A stretch of DNA of 64,000 nt, taken from positions 496,001-560,000 of the forward strand of contig JAHCBC010000003.1 in NCBI GenBank assembly GCA_019634595.1, written 5' to 3'. This DNA is from Akkermansiaceae bacterium. Lineage in GTDB: Bacteria; Verrucomicrobiota; Verrucomicrobiia; Verrucomicrobiales; Akkermansiaceae. Of the stretch, positions 34,716 through 51,802 are shown in pieces (position 1 is the stretch's first letter; each line of letters starts with the position of its first letter). Both the position numbers and the translations under genes were made by a program. The notes under the pieces were generated by a model. That model did not search any database, had not been told where the DNA came from, and worked only from the letters and a program-made list of their open reading frames with translations.

Positions 34716-35273
34716 ATGATCCGTGAAATCGTCCAATACGGCCACCCCGTCCTCCGCCAGCGCTGCCAACCTGTCACCGTGGTTGACGATTCATTGGTGG
34801 AACTGGTGAACGACATGCTCGAAACCATGGTGGATGCCAACGGCGTCGGCCTGGCCGCCCCGCAGGTGGGCATCGACCTGCGGCTGGCGGTGGTCGATAT
34901 CTCCCACGATCCGGAAAGCATTTCCTATTTCCGCGTGAACGGGGAAGACGCCAACCTGGAGGACTACATGCCGCTGGTGTTCATCAATCCGGAACTGGAA
35001 TTCGGCCAGGAAAAGGAATGGGGACAGGAAGGCTGCCTGAGCATCCAGGGCATCCGCGCGGAAGTCCGCCGCCCGATGGATGTGAAGGCCACCCTGCCGC
35101 AGTTGGACGGCTCCGTCCTGGTCATCGAGTCGGACGGGCTGCTTTCCCGTGCGATCCAGCATGAGACGGACCACTTGAACGGCATCCTGTTCACCGAGCG
35201 GCTGTCCGCGGCGAGCAAGGTCGCGCTCAAAAACCGCCTCAAGAAGCTGCTGGCGGAAAATACGGAAATGTAG
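34716..35273 (+). CDS. def: peptide deformylase
   Basis: This metalloenzyme removes the formyl group from the N-terminus of nascent proteins. The 185-residue size is normal. All three motifs are present: GVGLAAPQVG (motif 1), EGCLSIQG (motif 2, with metal-ligand Cys) and QHETDHLNGILF (motif 3, HExDH with the two His ligands and catalytic Glu). No fmt gene follows. Instead the SPF-repeat protein gene starts 80 bp downstream. Confidence 0.94.
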   Translation: MIREIVQYGHPVLRQRCQPVTVVDDSLVELVNDMLETMVDANGVGLAAPQVGIDLRLAVVDISHDPESISYFRVNGEDANLEDYMPLVFINPELEFGQEKEWGQEGCLSIQGIRAEVRRPMDVKATLPQLDGSVLVIESDGLLSRAIQHETDHLNGILFTERLSAASKVALKNRLKKLLAENTEM

Positions 35274-35353
35274 ATTTTCAACGGATTGCGGCTCGACTTT
35301 TTAAAAAATCCGATCTTTCATGCCTGCGGCGCCAAAGCAGGTGCTCCTTCATC

Positions 35354-36325
35354 ATGAGCAACAATCGAGGCATTTTCGAGAATCTCCCGGGAAAACCATC
35401 AGCAAGTCCTTTCTCCGTCGTCCAGGACCCCGCGGCTCCTGCTCCAGCGGCAGGCAACAGCCCGTTCGCCGCAGCGCCCCGCCAAGGCTCCCCATTCAGC
35501 GTGGCGGATGATGGCTCCGCCGCCAAAGGCGTGAAGATCCCGGAGCGGCGCAGGAACGACTCCCCTTTCCAAGTTTCCGACGACAACGAAGGCTTCGGTT
35601 TCGAGCCTGCTCCCTCCCCTTTCGCCGCGGCACCATTTGAGGCCGCACCGCAGGCGTCCCCATTCGCCGCCGCTCCATCCGAGCCAGCCCCGTCCCCATT
35701 CAGCGCGGCTCCGGAGCCAGCAGCCTCCCCGTTCGCGATCGCTCCCGCGGAGCCGGTGGCGCGTCCCGCAGCGGCACCTTCGCCTTTCTCCGCCGAGCCT
35801 TCCCCGGCCCCCGCTTCCTGGCAACAGGCACCGGCCGCTGCCAGCGCCTTCGGATCGTTTTCCCCGGCTCCTGCCCCTGCGGCCGTCGCCGCTCCGCCAG
35901 CCCCGGCACCCGCACCCATCCCGGTGCAAGCCCCGGCTCCGGCCCCTGCTGCCGCCGCGCCAGCACCCGCACCCGTCTCCAGCGAGTCAGATTCCTTTGC
36001 CATCCGGCAACTGGAACTCCGCGCGATCTTCGGCGTGGACCGCGAGATGAGCACGGATGAGATCCTCCAGCGTGCGCGTTCCCTGCCAGGCATCCGCCAC
36101 ATCGCCCGCGTGAGCGCGGGTGACGTCGCCGCCGTGGACGCGCTCAAGCAAGTGGTGTCCAACCTGGGATTCGGCTCCGGCGGACTGAAGCTCTACGCGG
36201 GTTCCGTGCCGATCGAGTTCATCCGTGAGTCCGGCGTGCTGCTGGCCGTCCAGACGGATGGTGGCTTCGCCCCGGGCGTGCGTGAGACGCTCATGATCGT
36301 GGCCCGCGAACTGAGCCGCTCCTGA
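35354..36325 (+). CDS. SPF-repeat, proline/alanine-rich protein with a C-terminal folded domain
   Basis: This 323-residue protein has no signal peptide or membrane segment. The first 210 residues are low-complexity and contain nine SPF tripeptides (such as ASPFSV, GSPFSV, DSPFQV and PSPFAA) with Pro/Ala-rich spacers. A domain of about 105 residues follows. It runs from SFAIRQLELRAIFGVDREMS to QTDGGFAPGVRETLMIVA, with a beta-alpha pattern that resembles roadblock/LC7 proteins weakly. The family is not recognised. An intrinsic terminator follows, so it is the end of its unit. Confidence 0.65.
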   Translation: MSNNRGIFENLPGKPSASPFSVVQDPAAPAPAAGNSPFAAAPRQGSPFSVADDGSAAKGVKIPERRRNDSPFQVSDDNEGFGFEPAPSPFAAAPFEAAPQASPFAAAPSEPAPSPFSAAPEPAASPFAIAPAEPVARPAAAPSPFSAEPSPAPASWQQAPAAASAFGSFSPAPAPAAVAAPPAPAPAPIPVQAPAPAPAAAAPAPAPVSSESDSFAIRQLELRAIFGVDREMSTDEILQRARSLPGIRHIARVSAGDVAAVDALKQVVSNLGFGSGGLKLYAGSVPIEFIRESGVLLAVQTDGGFAPGVRETLMIVARELSRS

Positions 36326-36353
36326 ATTTTCCCTGTATCGCATCTTGTTGATG

Positions 36354-36387
36354 GAAAGCCGGCGTGATCCGCCGGCTTTTCTTTTTG
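36354..36387 (+). terminator. rho-independent terminator after the SPF protein gene
   Basis: AAAGCCGGC (36355-36363) pairs with GCCGGCTTT (36371-36379) around the loop GTGATCC, followed by TCTTTTT. It begins 29 bases after the stop. The loop contains a GTG that could be mistaken for the start of the next gene. Confidence 0.85.
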
Positions 36388-36411
36388 TCGCGCAAGGGAC
36401 ACACTCCCCGC

Positions 36412-39400
36412 GTGGCAGGAACATGGAAAGTCCGGGTGGATACCGGCGGCACATTCACCGACGCATGGGCACTCACCCCCTCGGGGGAGGAACGCCGGTG
36501 CAAGGTGCTCTCCGATGGTTCCCTGATCTTCGAACTTTCCCCGCCTGATGCGGAGGGCTGGCATGATCTGGGCCGCGCACCCGCCTGCGGGGACGGCGTG
36601 CTCACGGGATTTTCCGCAGGCGATGGCCTGACCGTCACCGCCGACCGGGAACATGGGCGGTTCATCCGGCTTTCCCGATCCTTTCCCGGCGGGCGGCTGG
36701 TCCTGCGCAGCGGTGACGAGGCCCCGGTGCTGGCGGCACGCCTGCTGACCGGCACCCCGCCCGGAACGAAGCTGCCGCCGATGGATTTCCGTGTGGCCAC
36801 CACCCGGGGGACGAATGCCCTGCTGGAACGGAAGGGTGCGCGCACCGCCCTGTTTGTCACGGAAGGATTCGGCGACCTGCCGAAGATCCGCGACCAGCGC
36901 CGGGCACTGCTGTTCTCGCTCACGCAACCGGATGCGGAGATCCTCTGCGAGGAGGTGGTGGAGATTTCCGCCCGCCTTTCATCTACTGGAGAAATCGTAG
37001 ATGAACCCGACGAAGCAACGGTCAAGGAGGAGGCCCGGCGATGCGTCACCGCGGGCATCCGTGCCGCGGCCGTCGCGATCATCCACTCGTGGAAGGACCC
37101 ATCCATGGAGAGAAAGGTCGCCGCGTGGCTGCTGGAGGAAGGATTCAGCCATGTCACCACCTCCTCCGGGGTGTCACCGGTGATCCGCTTTCTGCCGCGA
37201 CTGGAGACGGCGCTCGCGGACGCGTGGCTGGCCCCGATCATGCGCGGCTTCACGGCAAAGGTGGCCGCGGCGATGGAAACGGGCGAGCCATGGATGATGA
37301 CCAGCGCGGGAGGACTGTCCGCCGCGTCCGCCTACCAGCCGAAGGACTCGCTCCTTTCCGGGCCTGCGGGTGGCTTGGTCGGCTCCGCGGCCATCGCCCG
37401 GGCGGCGGGATTTCCGAAGGTGCTCACTTTCGACATGGGCGGCACCAGCACGGATGTGGCCCGGATCGACGGGCCGTTTTCATTCCGCTATGAACAGGAA
37501 GTGGGACCGGCGCGGGTGCTGGCTCCCGCGATGAAGATCGAGACGGTGGCCGCTGGCGGTGGATCGATCTGCCGCTGGCATCTCGGCAGGCTGGAGGTGG
37601 GGCCGGAAAGCGCGGGTTCTGATCCCGGGCCGGCATGCTATGGCCGTGGCGGGCCGCTGACCGTCACGGATGTGAACCTCCTCCTGGGGCACATGCGCCC
37701 GGAGGGTGCGGGCATCCCCATCGATGGAGAACCCGCCCGCCATGAACTCCGCAAGCTGATGGACGCGATGGAGGCGGACGGCGTGACGCCGCCTCCGGTC
37801 CGGGAGCTGTTGGAAGGACTGCGGAACATCGCCGTGGGAAAAATGGCGGAGGCGATCCGTGCCATCTCGTTTTCCGAAGGACATCATCCGGAGAACTTCG
37901 CCTTGTTCGCCTTCGGCGGGGCGGGGCCGCAACATGCCTGTGCCGTGGCGGACAACCTGGGCATCCGGACGGTGCTGGTGCCGGGTGACGCGGGCCTGTT
38001 GAGCGCATGGGGCCTCCATCAGGCACGGCGGCAGGAGCAAGCGGTGCGGCAGGTGCTCAAGCCGTTGGCGGAGACTGATACCGCGGCGATCTGGGGCGGG
38101 CTTGCGGTCGAATCATCCGCGGCTCTGGCCATCGCCGCGCCATCGTTCCGCTGGCTGGCCGAGCTGCGGTTAACCGGACAAGACACCCCCATCGAGGTCG
38201 AGGCTCCGTCCGCCGATGCGGGCGGGGATTTCCTGACCGATCGCTTCCGGGAGGCCTACCGCAAGCTCTATGGCTATGATCCATCCGCCGCGCGCACCAT
38301 CGAATGCGTGACCCTGCGGGTGATCGCCGAAGAGGCGGAGGTCGCGCTGGATGCGGAGACATTCGGCGGGGCGGAACTGACCGGCCCGCATCTTCTCCAG
38401 GATCGCTTCAGCACCTGTGTGATTCCCGCGGGATGGCAGATGAGGCGCGGCTCACGGCGGTCCCTGTTGTTGGAAAAGATTTCGGCTGACGCAGCAGGCT
38501 CGCTGGAAGACGGCAATCCGGAGATCCGCGCGGCTCTCTTCCGCAACCGCTTCGAAGGTCTGGTGACGGAGATGGGCGCGTTGCTGCGCCGAACGGCCAT
38601 CTCCCCGAACATCCGTGAGCGGCTGGACTATTCCTGCGCACTGCTGGATGCCGGGGCGCGGCTGGTGGTGAACGCTCCGCACGTGCCGGTCCATCTGGGT
38701 GCGCTGGGGGTCTGTGTGCGGGAGGTCGCATCAAGGATCGACCTCGGCCCCGGCGATGTGGTGGTGACCAACCATCCCGCGGCCGGTGGCTCGCATCTGC
38801 CGGACATCACGGTGATCGCCGCCGCATTTGACGGAAGCGGCAAGCGGATTGGTTACGTGGCGAACCGCGCGCACCATGCCGAGATCGGCGGCATCGCTCC
38901 GGGATCCATGCCTGCCGCCGCACGCCATCTCGCGGAGGAAGGCGTGGTGATCCCGCCGATGAAATGGATCACGGCGGGGACGCCTGATCCTTCCTCATTG
39001 GAAGACCTCCTCCGCCATTCCCCGCATCCATCGCGGCGGCCGGAGGAAAACCTCGCGGACCTGGAAGCGCAGGCCGCCTCCGTCGCGCATGGCATCCGCA
39101 CGCTGGAGGCGTTGGCCGGAACCCATGGCGGCGACCTCGTGCGGGCGGAAATGGAAGGCATCCTTTCACGCTCCGCCGCCCTCATGGAAGGCCTGCTCCA
39201 GCGCCATGACGGCCGGAGATTCCACCGCTCCGGGGCGCTGGATGATGGCACAGCCATCGAGACCTCCATCACCGTGGAAGGTGGCGGCATGACCGTGGAT
39301 TTCACCGGCACGGGTCCTGTCCATCCGCAGAACCTCAACGCCACCCCGGCCATCGTCCGCAGCGTGTTGCTCTATGTGCTGCGCCTGTGGCTGGACGAGG

Positions 39401-40053
39401 ACATCCCGCTCAACGAAGGACTGCTGGCATCCACCGAAGTGATCCTGCCGCGATGTTTCCTGAACCCGGAGTTTCCCGATGATCCGGAGAAATGCCCTGC
39501 CGTGGTTGGCGGGAATGTCGAGACGAGCCAGCGCCTCACCGACCTGCTGCTGGCCGCGCTCGGCCTCTGCGCCAATGGCCAGGGCACGATGAACAACTTC
39601 CTCTTCGGCAACGGCACCTTCGGCTACTACGAAACCATCGCCGGAGGGTCCGGTGCCGGAGCCGGCTTCCACGGCAACAGCGGACGCCATGTCCACATGA
39701 CGAACACCGCGATCACGGATCCGGAGATTCTCGAACACCGCTTCCCCGTGCGCCTGCACCGGTTCGCGATCCGCAGGGAATCCGGAGGCAAGGGCGAGCA
39801 CCACGGCGGTGACGGCGTGACGCGGGAAGTCGAGTTCCTCGAACCCATGACCGTCTCGCTGCTGACGGAACGCCGCACCACCCGCCCGGAAGGAATGACC
39901 GGAGGTGAAGGCGGGGAATGCGGAGAACAGATCCGCATCCTGGTGGATGGTACGGAACAACCGCTGCCCGGTGCCGTGACCTATGAAGCCACCGCCCGTG
40001 AACGCATCCTGATCCACACGCCGGGTGGCGGTGGATGGGGCGACTCTCACTGA
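36412..40053 (+). CDS. 5-oxoprolinase, ATP-hydrolysing (hydantoinase A/B fusion)
   Basis: This cytosolic enzyme opens 5-oxoproline to glutamate with ATP and salvages a cyclised by-product of glutamate and glutathione metabolism. It has about 1213 residues, matching the full-length single-chain family. The HyuA-like half begins VRVDTGGTFTDAW and includes TTRGTNALLERKG, TFDMGGTSTDVA and FGGAGPQHACAVADNLGI. The HyuB-like half (after about 690) includes DYSCALLDAGARL and TGTGPVHPQNLNATPA. GTG at 36412 is the proposed start; the longer frame begins inside a terminator loop. It stands alone with its own promoter region. Confidence 0.88.
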   Translation: MAGTWKVRVDTGGTFTDAWALTPSGEERRCKVLSDGSLIFELSPPDAEGWHDLGRAPACGDGVLTGFSAGDGLTVTADREHGRFIRLSRSFPGGRLVLRSGDEAPVLAARLLTGTPPGTKLPPMDFRVATTRGTNALLERKGARTALFVTEGFGDLPKIRDQRRALLFSLTQPDAEILCEEVVEISARLSSTGEIVDEPDEATVKEEARRCVTAGIRAAAVAIIHSWKDPSMERKVAAWLLEEGFSHVTTSSGVSPVIRFLPRLETALADAWLAPIMRGFTAKVAAAMETGEPWMMTSAGGLSAASAYQPKDSLLSGPAGGLVGSAAIARAAGFPKVLTFDMGGTSTDVARIDGPFSFRYEQEVGPARVLAPAMKIETVAAGGGSICRWHLGRLEVGPESAGSDPGPACYGRGGPLTVTDVNLLLGHMRPEGAGIPIDGEPARHELRKLMDAMEADGVTPPPVRELLEGLRNIAVGKMAEAIRAISFSEGHHPENFALFAFGGAGPQHACAVADNLGIRTVLVPGDAGLLSAWGLHQARRQEQAVRQVLKPLAETDTAAIWGGLAVESSAALAIAAPSFRWLAELRLTGQDTPIEVEAPSADAGGDFLTDRFREAYRKLYGYDPSAARTIECVTLRVIAEEAEVALDAETFGGAELTGPHLLQDRFSTCVIPAGWQMRRGSRRSLLLEKISADAAGSLEDGNPEIRAALFRNRFEGLVTEMGALLRRTAISPNIRERLDYSCALLDAGARLVVNAPHVPVHLGALGVCVREVASRIDLGPGDVVVTNHPAAGGSHLPDITVIAAAFDGSGKRIGYVANRAHHAEIGGIAPGSMPAAARHLAEEGVVIPPMKWITAGTPDPSSLEDLLRHSPHPSRRPEENLADLEAQAASVAHGIRTLEALAGTHGGDLVRAEMEGILSRSAALMEGLLQRHDGRRFHRSGALDDGTAIETSITVEGGGMTVDFTGTGPVHPQNLNATPAIVRSVLLYVLRLWLDEDIPLNEGLLASTEVILPRCFLNPEFPDDPEKCPAVVGGNVETSQRLTDLLLAALGLCANGQGTMNNFLFGNGTFGYYETIAGGSGAGAGFHGNSGRHVHMTNTAITDPEILEHRFPVRLHRFAIRRESGGKGEHHGGDGVTREVEFLEPMTVSLLTERRTTRPEGMTGGEGGECGEQIRILVDGTEQPLPGAVTYEATARERILIHTPGGGGWGDSH

Positions 40054-40064
40054 GCCTCCTTACC

Positions 40065-40343
40065 ATGCCATCCCGCGGCCGACATCAAAGCTCCTCCAAG
40101 GAATGCCACCGCATCATGCGGCGGATCGAAGCGCTCGATGGCGTGATCGGCGTCATCATCGGCCGCTCGTATGGCGGAAAATCCCTGGGCGCGGGCAGCA
40201 GCACCGGCTCGCTCAAGATCCAGCGGAAGGTGCCCGGCGGCATCAAGGCGGTGACCCAGTCCACCAAGGGTCTGCAGGAACTTTTCATCCGGACGGAACC
40301 CGGAACGGAAGAAGCCATCGCCGAGGCGATTCTCAGGCTTTGA
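40065..40343 (+). CDS. small hypothetical protein (possibly DUF2103-like)
   Basis: This 92-residue protein has no signal peptide. The pattern of an N-terminal Ser/His segment, then RRIEALDGVIGVIIGRS, then PGGIKAVTQSTKGLQELFIRT has a strand-helix-strand look. It weakly resembles the predicted metal-binding DUF2103 family, from memory only. The start ATG lies 12 bases after the 5-oxoprolinase stop, so it is probably co-transcribed. Function unknown. Confidence 0.6.
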   Translation: MPSRGRHQSSSKECHRIMRRIEALDGVIGVIIGRSYGGKSLGAGSSTGSLKIQRKVPGGIKAVTQSTKGLQELFIRTEPGTEEAIAEAILRL

Positions 40344-40460
40344 TCATCCGGCGGCTCAAGCCGGGCGTGTCCATTCCAACAGCCTCCGGACCCGGCCTCT
40401 CTCAAGACATCAATCCATTTCCCGCTTAACATCCGAAGCCTTTTGTGGCCACGCTGTCCA

Positions 40461-41411
40461 ATGGACTTCCGGACTCCCATCTCCCGCACCTTCATCGCCC
40501 TTTCCTCCATCCTGCTCTTTTCAGGAGGAACCGTTTCGGCCAGATCATGGACGGATGTGCAGGGCCGGACGATCGAGGCCGAGTTTGTTTCATTTGATGC
40601 CGCAGGCGCAAAGGTGAAGGTCCGCCTCGCGAACGGAAATGAACCTCTCATCGATCTGGCGAAACTCAGCGAGGCCGACCGGACATGGATCACGGATCAT
40701 CTGCGCCAGCAGGAGGAGAGGCTTTCCGAACTGCGGAAAAACGCCGGAAAGACGGTGAGCATGAAATCCGAAGGACCGCAGGCGGTCGGCTATCATGTCT
40801 ATTATCCGACCTCCTTCGACCCTTCGAAGCCGCCTGCGATGATCATCATGTTCAGCCCCGGCGGAGATGGGAAAGGCATGCTCGGTTCCGTCCGCGCGGC
40901 ATGCGAGGAGTTGGGCTGGATCGGAGTCGGTTGCGATGAGTTCAAGAATGGAGTCGATAGCTCCCTGCTGGACCCCAAGTGGGCGGAAGTCCTGCCCGCC
41001 ATCGAGAAAACCGTCCTCCATGATCCGGATCTGCTGTATATGGGCGGACTGTCGGGAGGAGCGTTGCGATCCTATGACTATTCGGAACTGACCGTCCGGC
41101 CATGGAAAGGCGTGCTCGCCTTCGGTGGATGGCTAGGCCGCAAGCAGGCCCTTGGCAGTCCGGCGAAGATGGCGGTCGCCCGGGTCAATGGGGACAAGGA
41201 TACCAGCGCCAATGCGTGGATCGAAGCCGAAGACGGAATCTTCAGGAAGGCGAGGGCAAACGTGAAGGACTTCCCCTTCCCGGGCGGGCATGTGGTCGCC
41301 CCTCCGGAGGTGATCCTGGAAGCCATGCGCTGGCTGAAGGAAGCCACCGTGCCCGGCAACCGGCTGCCGGACGGAAAGCGGAACGAAATGCAGTTCGACA
41401 AGGACAAGTGA
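40461..41411 (+). CDS. secreted SHD1-domain protein with an alpha/beta-hydrolase-like domain
   Basis: This 316-residue exported protein has a signal peptide of about 27 residues (FIALSSILLFSGGTVSA). Residues 29-80 (RSWTDVQGRTIEAEFV then LIDLAKLSEADRTWI) form an SHD1-like domain like that of the metallopeptidase at 10177. A hydrolase fold follows, with MIIMFSPGGDGKGM as the oxyanion region, GLSGG at 196-200 (nucleophile elbow, Ser198) and FPGGHVVAPPE supplying the likely catalytic His. A secreted esterase or peptidase is likely; the substrate is unknown. It converges with rpoC. Confidence 0.7.
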   Translation: MDFRTPISRTFIALSSILLFSGGTVSARSWTDVQGRTIEAEFVSFDAAGAKVKVRLANGNEPLIDLAKLSEADRTWITDHLRQQEERLSELRKNAGKTVSMKSEGPQAVGYHVYYPTSFDPSKPPAMIIMFSPGGDGKGMLGSVRAACEELGWIGVGCDEFKNGVDSSLLDPKWAEVLPAIEKTVLHDPDLLYMGGLSGGALRSYDYSELTVRPWKGVLAFGGWLGRKQALGSPAKMAVARVNGDKDTSANAWIEAEDGIFRKARANVKDFPFPGGHVVAPPEVILEAMRWLKEATVPGNRLPDGKRNEMQFDKDK

Positions 41412-41467
41412 TCCGCTCTGGAGCGGCATCTTCGGCCAGGCACCTGATCCATGTTCATTGCCGGAAC

Positions 41468-41538
41468 GGAGCGCGGACTTCAGTCCGCTTGGCTTCGCAA
41501 AGACCGGATACTCCCGGGCGGACTGAAGTCCGCGCTCC
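41468..41538. repeat. REPIN-like element 2: two oppositely oriented 21-bp palindromic units
   Basis: A 21-bp unit (41468-41488, core GCGGACT-TC-AGTCCGC) recurs as its exact reverse complement at 41518-41538, separated by 29 bp. The match extends outward by a few bases with one mismatch. The layout is the same as in element 1, with a different sequence. It lies in the gap between the convergent hydrolase and rpoC genes. Confidence 0.65.
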
Positions 41539-41567
41539 ATTCAGAGCCTGCGGCAGGCAATCCAAAC

Positions 41568-41605
41568 AAAACACCCCGTCCTGCTTTCGCGGGACGGGGT
41601 GTTTT
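41568..41605. terminator. bidirectional rho-independent terminator after rpoC
   Basis: A 14-bp stem (left arm AAAACACCCCGTCC, right arm GGACGGGGTGTTTT) encloses a ten-base loop and is followed by TT on the plus strand, while the minus-strand side reads GGGGTGTTTTG. It can end both rpoC (minus, stop at 41628) and the convergent hydrolase gene (plus). Confidence 0.9.
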
Positions 41606-41627
41606 TTGAGGTGGCTGTTACCGGTGC

Positions 41628-45794
<4,167 letters not shown>

Positions 45795-45839
45795 ATAGGG
45801 TAGTAAATTAGGTCAGCAGTTAGGTTCGCGGTTACTTGA

Positions 45840-49787
<3,948 letters not shown>

Positions 49788-49941
49788 GGTGTTTTCGTGT
49801 TCTGCTAATGACAAGTGAAGCCCGAGCCGCGAACGGTCTCAGGCGAGTGGAGTTTCAGGAATGTGAAATGGAGGTCGGAATCGGCGGGAAAGCCCGGAGT
49901 TTTCGTGGAATCTCCCGCCGGTTCCGGCGGTGTTTCTGGAG

Positions 49942-49975
49942 CTTCCCGGAGCGAGCGTAAGCACGCTCCGGGAAG
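49942..49975 (-). promoter_or_regulatory. 12-bp hairpin in the rplL-rpoB gap (possible processing or attenuation site)
   Basis: CTTCCCGGAGCG (49942-49953) pairs perfectly with CGCTCCGGGAAG (49964-49975) around a ten-base loop. There is no T-run after it on the minus strand, so it is probably not a simple terminator. In E. coli the same gap holds an attenuator and an RNase III cleavage site. The equivalence here is an inference. Confidence 0.5.
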
Positions 49976-49990
49976 AAATCCAAAAATAAG

Positions 49991-50365
49991 TTACTTGAGC
50001 TCGATTTTGGCGCCAGCCTCTTCGAGTTTCTTCTTGGCTGCTTCGGCAGCGTCCTTGGCGACACCTTCCACGATCTTCGCGGGGGCGCTTTCGACGAGCT
50101 TCTTCGCGTCAGCGAGACCAAGGCCCGGAGCAACTTCACGGACTGCCTTGATGACAGCGATCTTGTTGCCACCTGCATCGGTGAGGACGACGTCGAATTC
50201 AGTCTTCTCTTCGACTGCTTCGGCAGGACCAGCGGCAGGACCAGCGGCTGCGACAGCGGCAGCGGCGGACACGCCCCAGGTTTCTTCAAGTTTCTTAACG
50301 AGGTCGACAGCTTCCAGAACGGTGAGCTTGCCGAGTTCTTCTACGAGTGTTTCGATGTTGGCCAT
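49991..50365 (-). CDS. rplL: 50S ribosomal protein L7/L12
   Basis: This 124-residue stalk protein contacts translation factors. The N-terminal dimerisation region has [23 protein letters not shown], followed by an Ala/Pro-rich flexible hinge, and a C-terminal domain with [33 protein letters not shown] and [14 protein letters not shown] good Shine-Dalgarno sequence (AGGAG) lies 8 bases upstream of the ATG on the minus strand. It lies 140 bp downstream of rplJ; that gap holds a small hairpin. Confidence 0.98.
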   Translation of the reverse strand: MANIETLVEELGKLTVLEAVDLVKKLEETWGVSAAAAVAAAGPAAGPAEAVEEKTEFDVVLTDAGGNKIAVIKAVREVAPGLGLADAKKLVESAPAKIVEGVAKDAAEAAKKKLEEAGAKIELK

Positions 50366-50393
50366 TTTGTTTTCTCCTGTTCGGTATCGTCGC

Positions 50394-50410
50394 TCCCGGA
50401 GCCTCCGGGA
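50394..50410 (-). promoter_or_regulatory. hairpin in the rplJ-rplL gap
   Basis: TCCCGGA and TCCGGGA form a 7-bp stem with a three-base loop. It lies about 30 bases upstream of the rplL start, on the transcribed strand. It shares the CCCGGA arm with the larger rplL-rpoB hairpin. Confidence 0.35.
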
Positions 50411-50505
50411 ATTTCAGTGCGGCAGCCGCCGCCCCGACGAGGAACCATTATGTGTTCAAGCACCCGCGCGGAGACGCGGATGCCTTCTGTTCAGATTTGT
50501 CTGGT

Positions 50506-51024
50506 TTATTCGGCTGCCGCCTCTTCGTCGGCTTTCGCCTCGTTGGCATCCGGGTTGAACTTCGCGTTGAGGACGCGGGCAATGCGGGTCGCCGGCTCGT
50601 TGATGAGGCCGAGGAGTTGCGCAAGAACCGCTTCGCGGGAAGGAATGTCGGCGATGGACTGGAGTTTCTCAGCGGAGAGAACGGCACCATCGAGGATACC
50701 GATCTTGAATTCCGGCTTCTTGAACTCCTTCTCGAAGTTCTTCACCACCTTGGCGGCGGCGAAAACCTCGCTGTCACCGGTGATGAAGGCGGTCTGGCCG
50801 ACCAGGCTCTCGGCGATGTCCGGAAGACCGGCTTCGGCGAGCGCTTTCTTGACGTAGCTGTTCTTGGCAACAAGGGCCTTGGCACCAGCGGCACCGAGGC
50901 GGTTGCGCAGCTCCGTGAACTGGGTCACGGTCAGGCCGGTGTAGTCCACGACGATGAGATAAGGGGACGCATTCACGCGCTCCAGCACACCGTCGATGAT
51001 GATTTTCTTATCGGGATTGCTCAT
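50506..51024 (-). CDS. rplJ: 50S ribosomal protein L10
   Basis: This 172-residue protein anchors L7/L12 to the ribosome. The N-terminal domain has DGVLERVNASPYLIVVDYTGLTVTQFTELRNRLG and the conserved Lys of KNSYVKKAL. It ends in an acidic Glu/Ala-rich helix where L7/L12 dimers bind. It starts 17 bases after the rplA stop, so the usual L10 leader RNA would have to overlap the end of rplA. Confidence 0.97.
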   Translation of the reverse strand: MSNPDKKIIIDGVLERVNASPYLIVVDYTGLTVTQFTELRNRLGAAGAKALVAKNSYVKKALAEAGLPDIAESLVGQTAFITGDSEVFAAAKVVKNFEKEFKKPEFKIGILDGAVLSAEKLQSIADIPSREAVLAQLLGLINEPATRIARVLNAKFNPDANEAKADEEAAAE

Positions 51025-51041
51025 TTTACAGGGCGTGAGGA

Positions 51042-51749
51042 TTAAGCGGTGACTTTGGTGTAGGTGGCTGCTTCCAGCGGCAGACCTGGCAGCATGGTGC
51101 CGGCCAGGGTCACGGACTGGATGTAGTTACCCTTTGCGGAAGCGGGCTTCGCACGGACCACGCCATCAACGAAGGCGCGGGCGTTCTCAGCCAGTTCAGC
51201 GGGGCTGAAGCTGGACTTGCCGATGGAACCGGCGACGTTGCCGTTCTTGTCGAGCTTGAAGTCGATCCGGCCGGCCTTCACTTCCTTGACAGCCTTGGCG
51301 ACGTCGTCGGTGACGGTGCCGGTCTTCGGGTTCGGCATGAGGCCGCGGGGTCCGAGAACCCGGGCGATCTTCCGGACTTCGGTCATCGCGTCAGGAGTGG
51401 CGATCGCGGAGTCGAAGTCCGTGAAACCTTCCTGGACCTTCTTGATGAGGTCTTCGAAGCCGACGTGCTCCGCACCAGCGGCGATGGCCGCTTCAGCAGC
51501 CGCACCGGAGGCGAAGACCGCGACACGGACGTTCTTGCCGGTGCCGTGGGGAAGGGAGACGGAACCACGGACCATCTGGTCGCTCTTCCGTGGGTCCACG
51601 CCGAGGTGGAACGAAAGGGTGACGGTCGGGGTGAATTTCGGAGCCGGGAATTCCTTCAGGGTGCTGATCGCATCGGTGAGGGAATAGCTCTTGCCTGCGG
51701 AGACAAGGGCGGCTGCCTTTTTGTAGCGTTTGCTGCGGTGTTTGGCCAT
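51042..51749 (-). CDS. rplA: 50S ribosomal protein L1
   Basis: This 235-residue protein of the L1 stalk assists E-site tRNA release and often represses its own operon. The N-terminus MAKHRSKRYKKA and the segments HGTGKNVRVAVFASG, GLMPNPKTGTVTDDVAKAV and GRIDFKLDKNGNVAGSIG are family-conserved. It is followed by rplJ after 17 bases and preceded by rplK with an 84-bp gap. Confidence 0.98.
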   Translation of the reverse strand: MAKHRSKRYKKAAALVSAGKSYSLTDAISTLKEFPAPKFTPTVTLSFHLGVDPRKSDQMVRGSVSLPHGTGKNVRVAVFASGAAAEAAIAAGAEHVGFEDLIKKVQEGFTDFDSAIATPDAMTEVRKIARVLGPRGLMPNPKTGTVTDDVAKAVKEVKAGRIDFKLDKNGNVAGSIGKSSFSPAELAENARAFVDGVVRAKPASAKGNYIQSVTLAGTMLPGLPLEAATYTKVTA

Positions 51750-51802
51750 TTGTTGTTTTGGTTTGCAGTTCGGGCGGAAGCGGCTGGCTCCCTCCTGCGG
51801 GC

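Noticed and set aside
36364..36411. Earlier GTG start for 5-oxoprolinase.
   Set aside because: This GTG lies in the loop of the terminator that ends the upstream gene, and the extra residues do not match the family N-terminus.
51025..51041. Ribosomal L10 leader between rplA and rplJ.
   Set aside because: Only 17 bases separate the genes, too short for the known L10 leader. A leader inside the end of rplA could not be recognised by eye.
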